The notes beneath the pieces were generated by a model. It saw only the letters and a list, made by a program, of their open reading frames with translations. It was not told where the DNA came from and did no database searches. A stretch of 64,000 nt of DNA, from contig LT598461.1 of the NCBI GenBank assembly GCA_900074725.1, positions 744,001 through 808,000 of the forward strand. Direction: 5' to 3'. The first letter of the stretch is position 1. Each line of letters begins with the position of its first letter. The position numbers were made by a program, and so were the translations under genes. Of the stretch, positions 56,783 to 64,000 are shown in pieces. Source of the stretch: Lachancea dasiensis (Eukaryota; Ascomycota; Saccharomycetes; Saccharomycetales; Saccharomycetaceae).

Positions 56783-59700
56783 ATGGGTGAGCAAACTGGT
56801 CAATTCTCTTTCCCTAAGGAAGAGGAAAAAATACTCAGTTTCTGGAATGAAATTGACGCCTTCCAGACGTCTTTGAACCTAAGCAAGGACAAACCTGAGT
56901 TTTCATTTTTTGACGGCCCTCCCTTTGCCACTGGTACTCCTCACTATGGGCACATTCTTACCTCCACTGTGAAAGATGTGGTCCCCAGATATGCCACCAT
57001 GAATGGCTATCACGTTGAGAGAAGGTTTGGATGGGATACACACGGTCTACCGATTGAGCACATCATCGACAAGAAGTTAGGTATCACTGGTAAAGAAGAT
57101 GTCTACAAAATGGGTATCGACAAGTACAATGACGAGTGTAGAGCTATTGTCATGACATACGCGGAGGAATGGCGCAAGACCATTGGACGGGTGGGACGCT
57201 GGATTGACTTCGATAATGATTACAAAACCATGTATCCGTCTTTCATGGAATCCACATGGTGGGCTTTCAAACAACTTTTCGAAAAGGATCAAGTTTACCG
57301 TGGTTACAGGGTCATGCCCTATTCTACCGGTTGCACCACCCCATTGAGTAATTTCGAGGCTCAACAGAACTACAAAGAAGTGAACGACCCTGCTGTCACA
57401 TGGGCTTTCAAGGCTATTGGTTTGGAGAACACCTATTTGGTCGCCTGGACCACCACTCCCTGGACCATCCCCTCTAACTTGGCTCTGTGTGTTAACGCGG
57501 ACTTTGAATACGTCAAGATCTACGATGAAGTTAGAGACAAGCATTTTATCTTGCTAGAATCTTTGATCAAATCCCTTTACAAAAAACCTGAGAAGGAGAA
57601 GTATAAGGTCGTAGAGAAAATTTCGGGTAAGGACCTTGTTGGGATCAAGTATGAGCCTGTTTTCCCTTACTTCAAAGAAGCCTTTTCTGAAAAAGCCTTC
57701 CGCGTGATTGCTGATAGCTACGTGACCAGCGATTCGGGTACTGGTATTGTGCACAATGCTCCAGCCTTTGGTGAAGACGATTACAGAATCTGCCTGGCTA
57801 ATGGCATTATTTCCGAAGATGACGAATTACCCAACCCAGTTGATGATTCCGGGAGATTTAAGCAACCTGTCACTGATTATCTTGGTCAATATGTTAAAGA
57901 CGCCGACAAACAGATTATTAAGGACTTGACCGCTAGCGGAGTTATGATCAACAACACCCAAATCAGACACAGCTATCCATTTTGCTGGAGATCTGACACG
58001 CCATTGCTATACAGATCGGTCCCCGCCTGGTTTGTACGGGTCAAGCCTATCATTCCAACGTTTTTGGAATCGGTCCAAAAATCGCACTGGGTTCCTAACG
58101 TTATCAAGGAGAAGAGATTTGCGAACTGGATCGCCAATGCCCGTGATTGGAACGTTTCCAGAAATAGATACTGGGGTACGCCAATTCCAATTTGGGTTTC
58201 TGAAGACTATGAAGAAGTGGTATGTATCGGTTCCGTTCAAGAGCTAGAGGAGTTATCTGGCGTTACAGGTATTGAAGATCTGCACCGTGACAGCATTGAC
58301 CAAATCACCATCCCATCCAAGAAGGGTAAAGGAGTGTTGAAGAGAATTGACGAGGTTTTTGACTGTTGGTTTGAGTCGGGTTCTATGCCTTATTCCTCGC
58401 AGCATTATCCTTTCGAGAATAAAGAAGTTTTCAAGGATAGAGTTCCCGCCAATTTCATCTCTGAAGGCTTGGATCAAACTAGAGGTTGGTTCTACACTCT
58501 AGGTGTTCTTGGTTCGCAACTTTTTGGCCAAGTTCCTTACCAAAATGTTATTGTCTGTGGTATTGTTTTAGCTGCTGATGGTAGAAAGATGTCGAAGAGT
58601 TTGAAGAATTACCCAGATCCAAACCTCGTTCTAGATAAATATGGTGCGGATGCGTTGAGGCTTTACTTGATCAACTCTCCAGTTTTGAAGGCAGAGAGTT
58701 TGAAATTCAGAGAGGAGGGTGTTAAAGAAGTTATTTCCAAGGTTCTTTTGCCATGGTGGAATTCCTTCAAGTTTTTGGAAGGGCAAATTGCCTTACTCAA
58801 GAAAAACTCCAACATTGATTTCAAGTACAATCCGGAACTAAAGAGTAACAACGTTATGGATAAATGGATCTTAGCTTCCTTACAAACACTTGTCCAAAAC
58901 ATTCACGAGGAAATGAAAGCTTACAAACTTTACTCTGTGGTTCCAAGGTTATTGGATTTCATTGATCAATTGACGAACTGGTACATTCGTTTAAACCGTC
59001 GTCGTCTGAAGGGTGAAAGCGGCGAACAAGATTGTATGCAAGCTCTCAATGCGCTTTTCGATGCACTGTTTACTTTCGTTTGTGCCATGGCTCCATTTAC
59101 TCCCTTCTTGTCCGACAACATTTATTTGAGACTCAGAGAATACATACCGCAGGAGGTCTTGAGCAAAATTAGTAAGGATAGCAGATCTGTCCACTTTTTA
59201 TCGTACCCAGTGGTTGACGAAACATTATTTGATGACGATATCGAAAGGGCTATGGCTAGAATGCAAGCGGTCATCGACCTAGGTAGAAATATCCGTGAGA
59301 AAAAGACTATCTCGCTGAAGACCCCTCTAAAGTCTTTGGTTATTTTCCACAGCGATCCAGAATATCTCAAGGATGTTGAGTTGCTTGCTCCATATATTGT
59401 AGAAGAGCTCAACGTTCGTGATTTGATCATTACTTCTGATGATGCCAAGTACAACATCGAATACAAGGCTGCTGCTGACTGGCCAGTGCTGGGTAAAAAA
59501 TTGAAGAAAGACGCCAAGAAGGTCAAGGTTGCCCTACCAAATGTCACTTCCCTGGAGGTCCACAAGTACTTGGAAACCGGCAAGATTGTGGTTGACGGAA
59601 TCGAACTCACGAAGGGCGATTTAACGGTCATGCGAGTCTTATCAGAAGACTCTGTTGCGGACGGGCTGGAAACCAGGACTGATCAAGACGTCTTGATCAT

Positions 59701-60001
59701 CTTGGACACCAAAATCTACCCAGAGCTCAAAACCGAAGGTTTGGCCAGAGAGCTCGTTAACAGAATTCAAAAATTGCGGAAGAAGTGTGGGCTTGACGCC
59801 ACTGACGAAGTCGCTGTTCAGTATGAACTAGTTAAGGACACCATCGAGCTTCCACAAGTCATCAAGACTCACTTTGAAATGTTGAGCAAGACTTGTAGAT
59901 CGGAAATTACTAAATTTGATGGATCTCTCAAGTCTGAAATTGCTGACGAGGAACAGTCCATCAATGACACCGTTTTCAGATTGAAACTGTTTAGTTTATG
60001 A
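56783..60001 (+). CDS. ILS1: Cytoplasmic isoleucyl-tRNA synthetase
   Basis: A 1072-residue class I synthetase that charges tRNA-Ile (YBL076C, also 1072 residues). The HIGH signature reads HYGH (residues 54-57) in GTPHYGHILTS, and the KMSKS loop is KMSKS at residues 602-606. The editing (CP1) domain contains YLVAWTTTPWTIPSN, and the anticodon-binding region starts near NVMDKWILASLQTL. The last 250 residues form the extra eukaryotic C-terminal domain. The enzyme DWNVSRNRYWGTPIP block is typical of IleRS. Codon use is strongly biased, indicating high expression. Confidence 0.98.
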   Translation: MGEQTGQFSFPKEEEKILSFWNEIDAFQTSLNLSKDKPEFSFFDGPPFATGTPHYGHILTSTVKDVVPRYATMNGYHVERRFGWDTHGLPIEHIIDKKLGITGKEDVYKMGIDKYNDECRAIVMTYAEEWRKTIGRVGRWIDFDNDYKTMYPSFMESTWWAFKQLFEKDQVYRGYRVMPYSTGCTTPLSNFEAQQNYKEVNDPAVTWAFKAIGLENTYLVAWTTTPWTIPSNLALCVNADFEYVKIYDEVRDKHFILLESLIKSLYKKPEKEKYKVVEKISGKDLVGIKYEPVFPYFKEAFSEKAFRVIADSYVTSDSGTGIVHNAPAFGEDDYRICLANGIISEDDELPNPVDDSGRFKQPVTDYLGQYVKDADKQIIKDLTASGVMINNTQIRHSYPFCWRSDTPLLYRSVPAWFVRVKPIIPTFLESVQKSHWVPNVIKEKRFANWIANARDWNVSRNRYWGTPIPIWVSEDYEEVVCIGSVQELEELSGVTGIEDLHRDSIDQITIPSKKGKGVLKRIDEVFDCWFESGSMPYSSQHYPFENKEVFKDRVPANFISEGLDQTRGWFYTLGVLGSQLFGQVPYQNVIVCGIVLAADGRKMSKSLKNYPDPNLVLDKYGADALRLYLINSPVLKAESLKFREEGVKEVISKVLLPWWNSFKFLEGQIALLKKNSNIDFKYNPELKSNNVMDKWILASLQTLVQNIHEEMKAYKLYSVVPRLLDFIDQLTNWYIRLNRRRLKGESGEQDCMQALNALFDALFTFVCAMAPFTPFLSDNIYLRLREYIPQEVLSKISKDSRSVHFLSYPVVDETLFDDDIERAMARMQAVIDLGRNIREKKTISLKTPLKSLVIFHSDPEYLKDVELLAPYIVEELNVRDLIITSDDAKYNIEYKAAADWPVLGKKLKKDAKKVKVALPNVTSLEVHKYLETGKIVVDGIELTKGDLTVMRVLSEDSVADGLETRTDQDVLIILDTKIYPELKTEGLARELVNRIQKLRKKCGLDATDEVAVQYELVKDTIELPQVIKTHFEMLSKTCRSEITKFDGSLKSEIADEEQSINDTVFRLKLFSL

Positions 60002-60256
60002 GTACGAATCAAGTGATAAGACCCTCTGTCTGGGAACCCGCGAGATAGATGTAACCGAGCCCAGAGAATCGTTCTCTTGTCATGTAATCGTTTTTAATAT
60101 ATTTGTTTGTTCTAAGATGGGGAGCTTGTCTTGGAGCTGCCAGCCACCTTTTGGGTAGTCCTTAAACTATGATCGATATACGTATATGATGTTATTTAGT
60201 TTGTCGATGGACCATCACTACTTCGATGGGGCTGCCGGGAAATAAACTGCAAGAGG

Positions 60257-60835
60257 ATGGTTCAGGCACTTTCAAGCTCCCCTCAAAGGCTTCCGTCAAG
60301 CCCAACGGCGACTGCCCCCACGAGATCGTCATTTGATCAAAGCCCTGACAGTCCGCCGTGGTCACCAGAAATCGAGTCCATTACCGAAAAACTGCAAAAT
60401 GAGCGCCAGGCAGAATACAAAAGTTTCAAGCAGCCCCTTTCATCTCCATTGCGAAATGGCCCAGGCTCAGGTCGTCTTCCCAATTGTCGGAGCAGGCGGC
60501 AGAGCTTGCAGGCCCAACGACACCAAGCGCTGGAAAAAAGGGCCCTAAGAGCCCGAGGGGGATCCACTCAAATGGAGCGAGACGTGCTAAACTCAGAACG
60601 AGATGCAGAGATGAAACTGCTGGCAGCGCAGGCTCAGATACACCATTTGTCGCCGGAGGAGCTGGACATATTCGACTTGGACGGGGTCGACGACGAAATT
60701 GACGAGGAAAACGAGGACGACGAGGAAAACGAGCTCATAGCTCTGTTGCAAGAACGCGACGACTACGAAAACATGCTCAGGCTCGAGCAAGCTTTTCTTG
60801 AAGATGCAATGGCCCAGATCTCTCTCCAGGACTGA
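60257..60835 (+). CDS. RTT105: Rtt105-like RPA chaperone
   Basis: A 192-residue, mostly disordered protein. I assign it to RTT105 (YER104W, 208 residues) from its position between the SSA/ILS1 pair and ATG8/NUP157 and from its general make-up. The N-terminus is Ser/Pro-rich with likely phosphorylation sites (SPQRLPSSP, SPPWSPE), the middle is basic (RSRRQSLQAQRHQALEKRA), and the C-terminus is a strongly acidic helix (DEENEDDEENELIALLQERDD in part, then MLRLEQAFLEDAMAQI). In S. cerevisiae Rtt105 binds RPA, helps its nuclear import and restrains Ty1. The sequence evolves fast, so the call rests largely on synteny. Confidence 0.72.
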   Translation: MVQALSSSPQRLPSSPTATAPTRSSFDQSPDSPPWSPEIESITEKLQNERQAEYKSFKQPLSSPLRNGPGSGRLPNCRSRRQSLQAQRHQALEKRALRARGGSTQMERDVLNSERDAEMKLLAAQAQIHHLSPEELDIFDLDGVDDEIDEENEDDEENELIALLQERDDYENMLRLEQAFLEDAMAQISLQD

Positions 60836-61317
60836 CGACTGGTATCGCTCTCACGTGTATATCACATGCCAGCGTGGCATATGACTGGTGTGATTTTCAC
60901 GTGATGTGTGTGCTGCCCCTCAAGTTCCGTTACCCGGACAAGGAACTTCAAGGGGTGAAATGCCCCGCGGTCCTCAATTATTAAAGCACATATAAAGCGA
61001 ACCACAAGCTGTAAACATACTCATCTCTACTAAAGCTAAACAGAACGTTGGTTGACTTTAGTTAACACATCTGTGAACTTGAGTGAATTCTCTTCAAGCG
61101 TTTAGCAATAGAGTTTGAAAATTTTTACTACACGAGGTCTTTCCCCGGTCAAAACAACAGGGCATTCCTTGGACAGCTGTTGGTGTTGTTCGTGAGTCTG
61201 CAACCAAAAGACCAAATAGGAGAGCACATAAGTGGCGGACGAATCTTGAGAAGTGTTAAGGAGACTGAACACGAACTCCCAATTAACCAGTAGCGAGTCC
61301 ACCCCTAGACTGTAATC
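60836..61317 (+). promoter_or_regulatory. ATG8 promoter region with inverted STRE pair and Reb1 site
   Basis: Two E-box type sites, TCACGTG near 60852 and TCACGTGA near 60896, precede an inverted repeat. Its arms CCCCTCAAGTTCC (60916-60928) and GGAACTTCAAGGGG (60942-60955) each carry a stress-response core, CCCCT and AGGGG. The loop holds a Reb1 site TTACCCG (60930-60936). TATAAAG lies at 60991-60997, with the ATG at 61318. The sites fit a starvation-induced gene. Confidence 0.6.
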
Positions 61318-61674
61318 ATGAAATCAGCATTCAAGTCAGAGTACCCTTTCGAGAAAAGGAAGGCGGAATCGGAGCGAATCAGCCAGAAGTTCGAAAATCG
61401 AATTCCAGTGATCTGCGAAAAGGCAGAGAAATCGGACATCCCGGAGATCGATAAGCGCAAATATCTCGTCCCAGCAGATCTAACCGTGGGACAGTTCGTG
61501 TACGTGATTAGAAAACGGATCAAGTTACCTGCGGAGAAAGCTATTTTCATATTTGTGAATGATACGTTGCCTCCAACGGCAGCGTTGATGTCTGCCATTT
61601 ACCAGGAGCACAAGGACAAGGACGGGTTTTTGTACGTCACTTACTCTGGAGAGAACACTTTTGGCAGCAAGTAA
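61318..61674 (+). CDS. ATG8: Atg8, ubiquitin-like autophagy protein
   Basis: A 118-residue ubiquitin-fold protein (YBL078C, 117 in S. cerevisiae) that is joined to phosphatidylethanolamine and builds the autophagosome membrane. The start [20 protein letters not shown] and the core [20 protein letters not shown] are near identical to other yeasts. The protein ends ENTFGSK: G116 is the lipidated residue, and Atg4 would remove the last two residues (S, K), where S. cerevisiae has only R. Single exon. Confidence 0.98.
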   Translation: MKSAFKSEYPFEKRKAESERISQKFENRIPVICEKAEKSDIPEIDKRKYLVPADLTVGQFVYVIRKRIKLPAEKAIFIFVNDTLPPTAALMSAIYQEHKDKDGFLYVTYSGENTFGSK

Positions 61675-62180
61675 GTTTGAGAGGCGCTCCTGTGCGCCGG
61701 CTTTTCGGTCTGTGGTAAGGAAAGAGAAAAGCAAGGAACGTTCGGCAAGCGAGCGCGGTTATTTGTCAATATTCTACAAGGATTTTGTTTGTTTCCCAAA
61801 TTTGGACTCGTCCATTGTCTGTATTGTAACTACCAGCTTGACTTGGAAATCTTCGCATCCCTGTTCACTTCTTCCTTATGCTACATCTGCTGGCTTTATA
61901 TTTCCTCTTCCGTTACCATGATCACATATCATGCGCTCTCCTATGTTTGCCTATTTTCCTTATAAACGGCTGGTTCCTTTATATAATAGTAATGCTCATG
62001 GCTTCATCTTGCCTTAACTGGTGCAGGAATACCGGCTTTCTATGAATTACGGCGTTTAATTATAGGTAAGCTTTGATGAAATGCCCGTGATGGGTAGGTA
62101 GATTTGATGTCTCTATTGTTGTCCCATAATTAAAATGATAAGTTACATGATATTTTGAATGCGTTGTGACTTTAAGAACA
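61675..62180. other. Intergenic region ATG8-NUP157/170
   Basis: About 500 bp between convergent genes; two 3' ends are expected. No RNA gene or repeat was recognised. Confidence 0.45.
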
Positions 62181-64000
62181 CTAAATGCTTATACCGGTCT
62201 TTTTGACTTGGTTTTCAATCGGATCATGCTCAATGCTATAAGTGTTCAAGTTGCGAACATCATCAAAGGAGATAATGTCTCTCAATCTAGTATCGGAATC
62301 GTACCATTCCTTTATTAGCCATACCATCTCATTCTTGTAAACATTGTTCACCGAATCAGCGGTCTCTATCAAGTTCTTGAGCATATAGTACATTTTGTCG
62401 AAAGAAACGCCGGCTGAAATAAAGATACTCGTTATTGAGCCATTCTTAATATGTTGTGCGGGCAAATTCTCATAGAATAAATCGCATATGATGGGGAATA
62501 ATTCCGTAATTGGAAATACAAACTCAGATGTTCTGACATTTCTTCCAACTCTAACTACAACTGCAGTGAGCATGTTGATAAAGTTATTCGATTCTTCCAT
62601 GTCTCCGTTTTTCTTCAACTCGCTTTTCAAAGATTCAAACAATTCCGTCCATTTGGAAATGATTTCTTCGTTATTTCTGAATTCTGATATTCTGAAAATT
62701 GTCAAACAAACCTCATTATATTCCAAGGGATCAGCGAAATCATTGAATAGATCGCTAATGGGCAATATTTTTCCGTCCAGCTGTTTTAGTAGCCCGTCCT
62801 TAGTCTCTGCGTTAACACGTAAATCCTTTTTGAGAAGCGACAAAATGTCATCCTGAACACTTGCGACGTCGAAGATTTCCTGTATCATTCCTGCTAGGTG
62901 TATCATGCGCTGCCGATCATTGGGCGCACATACTCCATTGCAAAACCCATTAGCTCTGGATAAATACTCAATCCTCTGGCTTAGCGGTATCTTGAAGTCT
63001 GAAATCACAAGAGAATACAGTATTTGTGCGGCAGAATAGAACTGGGACTTCTTGGACTGAAATACCCACAAAAGGTTAGAGATTTTTAAAGATCCTTGGG
63101 CCTTTTCTTGAAGATACATCAAAATAAAGTCTGTCTCCAGTTGAAGTAGTTTATCCTCAGAGTTTTGAGACACAAGCCAGTCATACAACTGATAATGGAA
63201 GAGCTTATCATTATATTTCAAAGCTGCTGTGTAACTTTCCTCTCGCAACCTTGAAAGCTCTTCAACATTCCCCATTGCCCCAAGTCCCGTAGAAATAGAC
63301 GCTGAAACGATATCATCAACCTTCACCAACGTTTCAAATACCAGTTCGTAAGCGTGAATACGTTTTTCGTAATATGCCTTGTTGGGATCTTGGTCCAAAT
63401 ATCCGCTGGCAACATATTGGTGAGCCAAATTGCCTTTATCCATTGAGTTCGCTATGTTCAAAAGGAATTTGATGGTTCCTGGATAATAGTTCAGTTCCAA
63501 CATGGTAGACACGGCTTCCTTTAACCTTTCCATCGAAATGCTATCGACAATCTTTTCAAATAATTTGATCGCAGTGGTTAGGTGGTAGTTGGAAGTCTCA
63601 TAGTCACGGATGCCAACTTCTTTGGCCTTCCTTAAATGCTCAACAGCGCGAAATCCCAAAATGTCGCTACTTGAACACAGCGAGCCACATCTTTCCTGTA
63701 GGGCCGTTGCAATGTACTCTATCGAGCCCCCTCTAGAAATATTCCTGTTAATGATCGAGGATATAATTTCGCGCAGCAGATCCTTAGAGGTTTCAGTGGG
63801 AGCAAAAATGTCCCTATAACTGAGCTTCGCTAGCTCGGCCTGAGTATCAACGCTCAAAAACTTGATAATGTCCTTGAAAGCAATGTATTGACCTTCGAGC
63901 CCTTCGATTTCACTCTCCTCAAACAAAACATTCAAAAAAGAAAATGCCTCTTTCATAGATTGAATTAACTTGATAAGGGAATTGATTGCGATGTTTTCTG
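62181..64000 (-). CDS. NUP170: Inner-ring nucleoporin Nup157/Nup170, C-terminal part
   Basis: A minus-strand gene cut by the right edge. The frame is open to base 64000, upstream of the first visible Met at 63956, reading NSLIKLIQSMKEAFSFLNVL across it. About 605 C-terminal residues are seen. This is the alpha-solenoid half of the Nup155-family nucleoporin (S. cerevisiae NUP170, YBL079W, and NUP157, YER105C), which links the inner ring of the nuclear pore to the membrane and to Nup53/Nup59. Conserved blocks include SLCSSSDILGFRAVEHLRKA, ELNYYPGTIKFLLNIANSMD and AYELVFETLVKVDD. The N-terminal beta-propeller lies outside the window. Confidence 0.95.
   Translation of the reverse strand, partial: ENIAINSLIKLIQSMKEAFSFLNVLFEESEIEGLEGQYIAFKDIIKFLSVDTQAELAKLSYRDIFAPTETSKDLLREIISSIINRNISRGGSIEYIATALQERCGSLCSSSDILGFRAVEHLRKAKEVGIRDYETSNYHLTTAIKLFEKIVDSISMERLKEAVSTMLELNYYPGTIKFLLNIANSMDKGNLAHQYVASGYLDQDPNKAYYEKRIHAYELVFETLVKVDDIVSASISTGLGAMGNVEELSRLREESYTAALKYNDKLFHYQLYDWLVSQNSEDKLLQLETDFILMYLQEKAQGSLKISNLLWVFQSKKSQFYSAAQILYSLVISDFKIPLSQRIEYLSRANGFCNGVCAPNDRQRMIHLAGMIQEIFDVASVQDDILSLLKKDLRVNAETKDGLLKQLDGKILPISDLFNDFADPLEYNEVCLTIFRISEFRNNEEIISKWTELFESLKSELKKNGDMEESNNFINMLTAVVVRVGRNVRTSEFVFPITELFPIICDLFYENLPAQHIKNGSITSIFISAGVSFDKMYYMLKNLIETADSVNNVYKNEMVWLIKEWYDSDTRLRDIISFDDVRNLNTYSIEHDPIENQVKKTGISI

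Noticed and set aside
1-64000. Transposons, LTRs, virus-like elements, CRISPR arrays or toxin genes
   Set aside because: None of the hallmark coding domains, terminal repeats or spacer-repeat arrays was seen on either strand. The tRNA-His gene, a usual site for Ty insertion, has clean flanks.

Overview
The window is nuclear chromosomal DNA of a budding yeast (Saccharomycetaceae). It is dense in protein genes, and almost every gene is recognisable as the ortholog of a Saccharomyces cerevisiae gene. Introns are few and short, with GTATGT donors and TACTAAC-like branch sites. CTG codons fall at conserved leucines (for example in RAD51 near 32032), which excludes the CUG-Ser clade. Gene order is the unduplicated, pre-whole-genome-duplication state: single copies interleave genes that S. 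cerevisiae splits between two sister regions. A Lachancea-like species is my best guess, but the species cannot be fixed from this sequence alone.

Region 1-7330 matches the sister segments YOR296-YOR298 and YMR234-YMR235: the C-terminal part of a YOR296W-like gene, RNH1, TIM18, MUM3, RNA1 and MBF1. Region 8190-64000 matches the sister segments YBL055-YBL079 (inverted) and YER089-YER105 (direct): YBL055C, PTC2/3, TRP2, PTH2, SHP1, MET6, IES5, TSC11, AIM11/IAI11, CMC2, PUP3, YEL1, RAD51, SKT5, PRX1, SEF1, tRNA-His, UBP9/13, PRS2/4, UBC6, AST1/2, KTI11, RPS8, snR56, AAR2, SSA3/4, ILS1, RTT105, ATG8 and the C-terminal part of NUP157/170. Every gene keeps the orientation expected from both S. cerevisiae copies. 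The one junction between ancestral blocks lies at about 7330-8190.

The genes are housekeeping and belong to many pathways: amino-acid synthesis (TRP2, MET6), translation (ILS1, RPS8, tRNA-His, KTI11), protein quality control (SSA, PUP3, SHP1, UBC6, UBP), recombination (RAD51, RTT105), TOR and Arf signalling (TSC11, YEL1), autophagy (ATG8) and nuclear transport (RNA1, NUP157/170). There is no operon logic. Shared control appears only at divergent promoters, and at sites that fit the neighbouring gene: Gcn4 before TRP2, a proteasome (PACE) element before PUP3, and URS1 plus a heat-shock element before the SSA gene.

The points most worth a second look are these. The farnesylation box CVIM of SKT5 sits in another frame just past a run of seven A. 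A C/D snoRNA (snR56) carries an 11-nt guide to 18S rRNA. Introns are found in PUP3 and SHP1, and one is inferred in the 5' UTR of RPS8. URS1 and HSE lie side by side upstream of the SSA gene. A 22-bp minisatellite lies between PTC and TRP2. I saw no intact or decayed transposon, no virus-like element and no undescribed multi-gene system.
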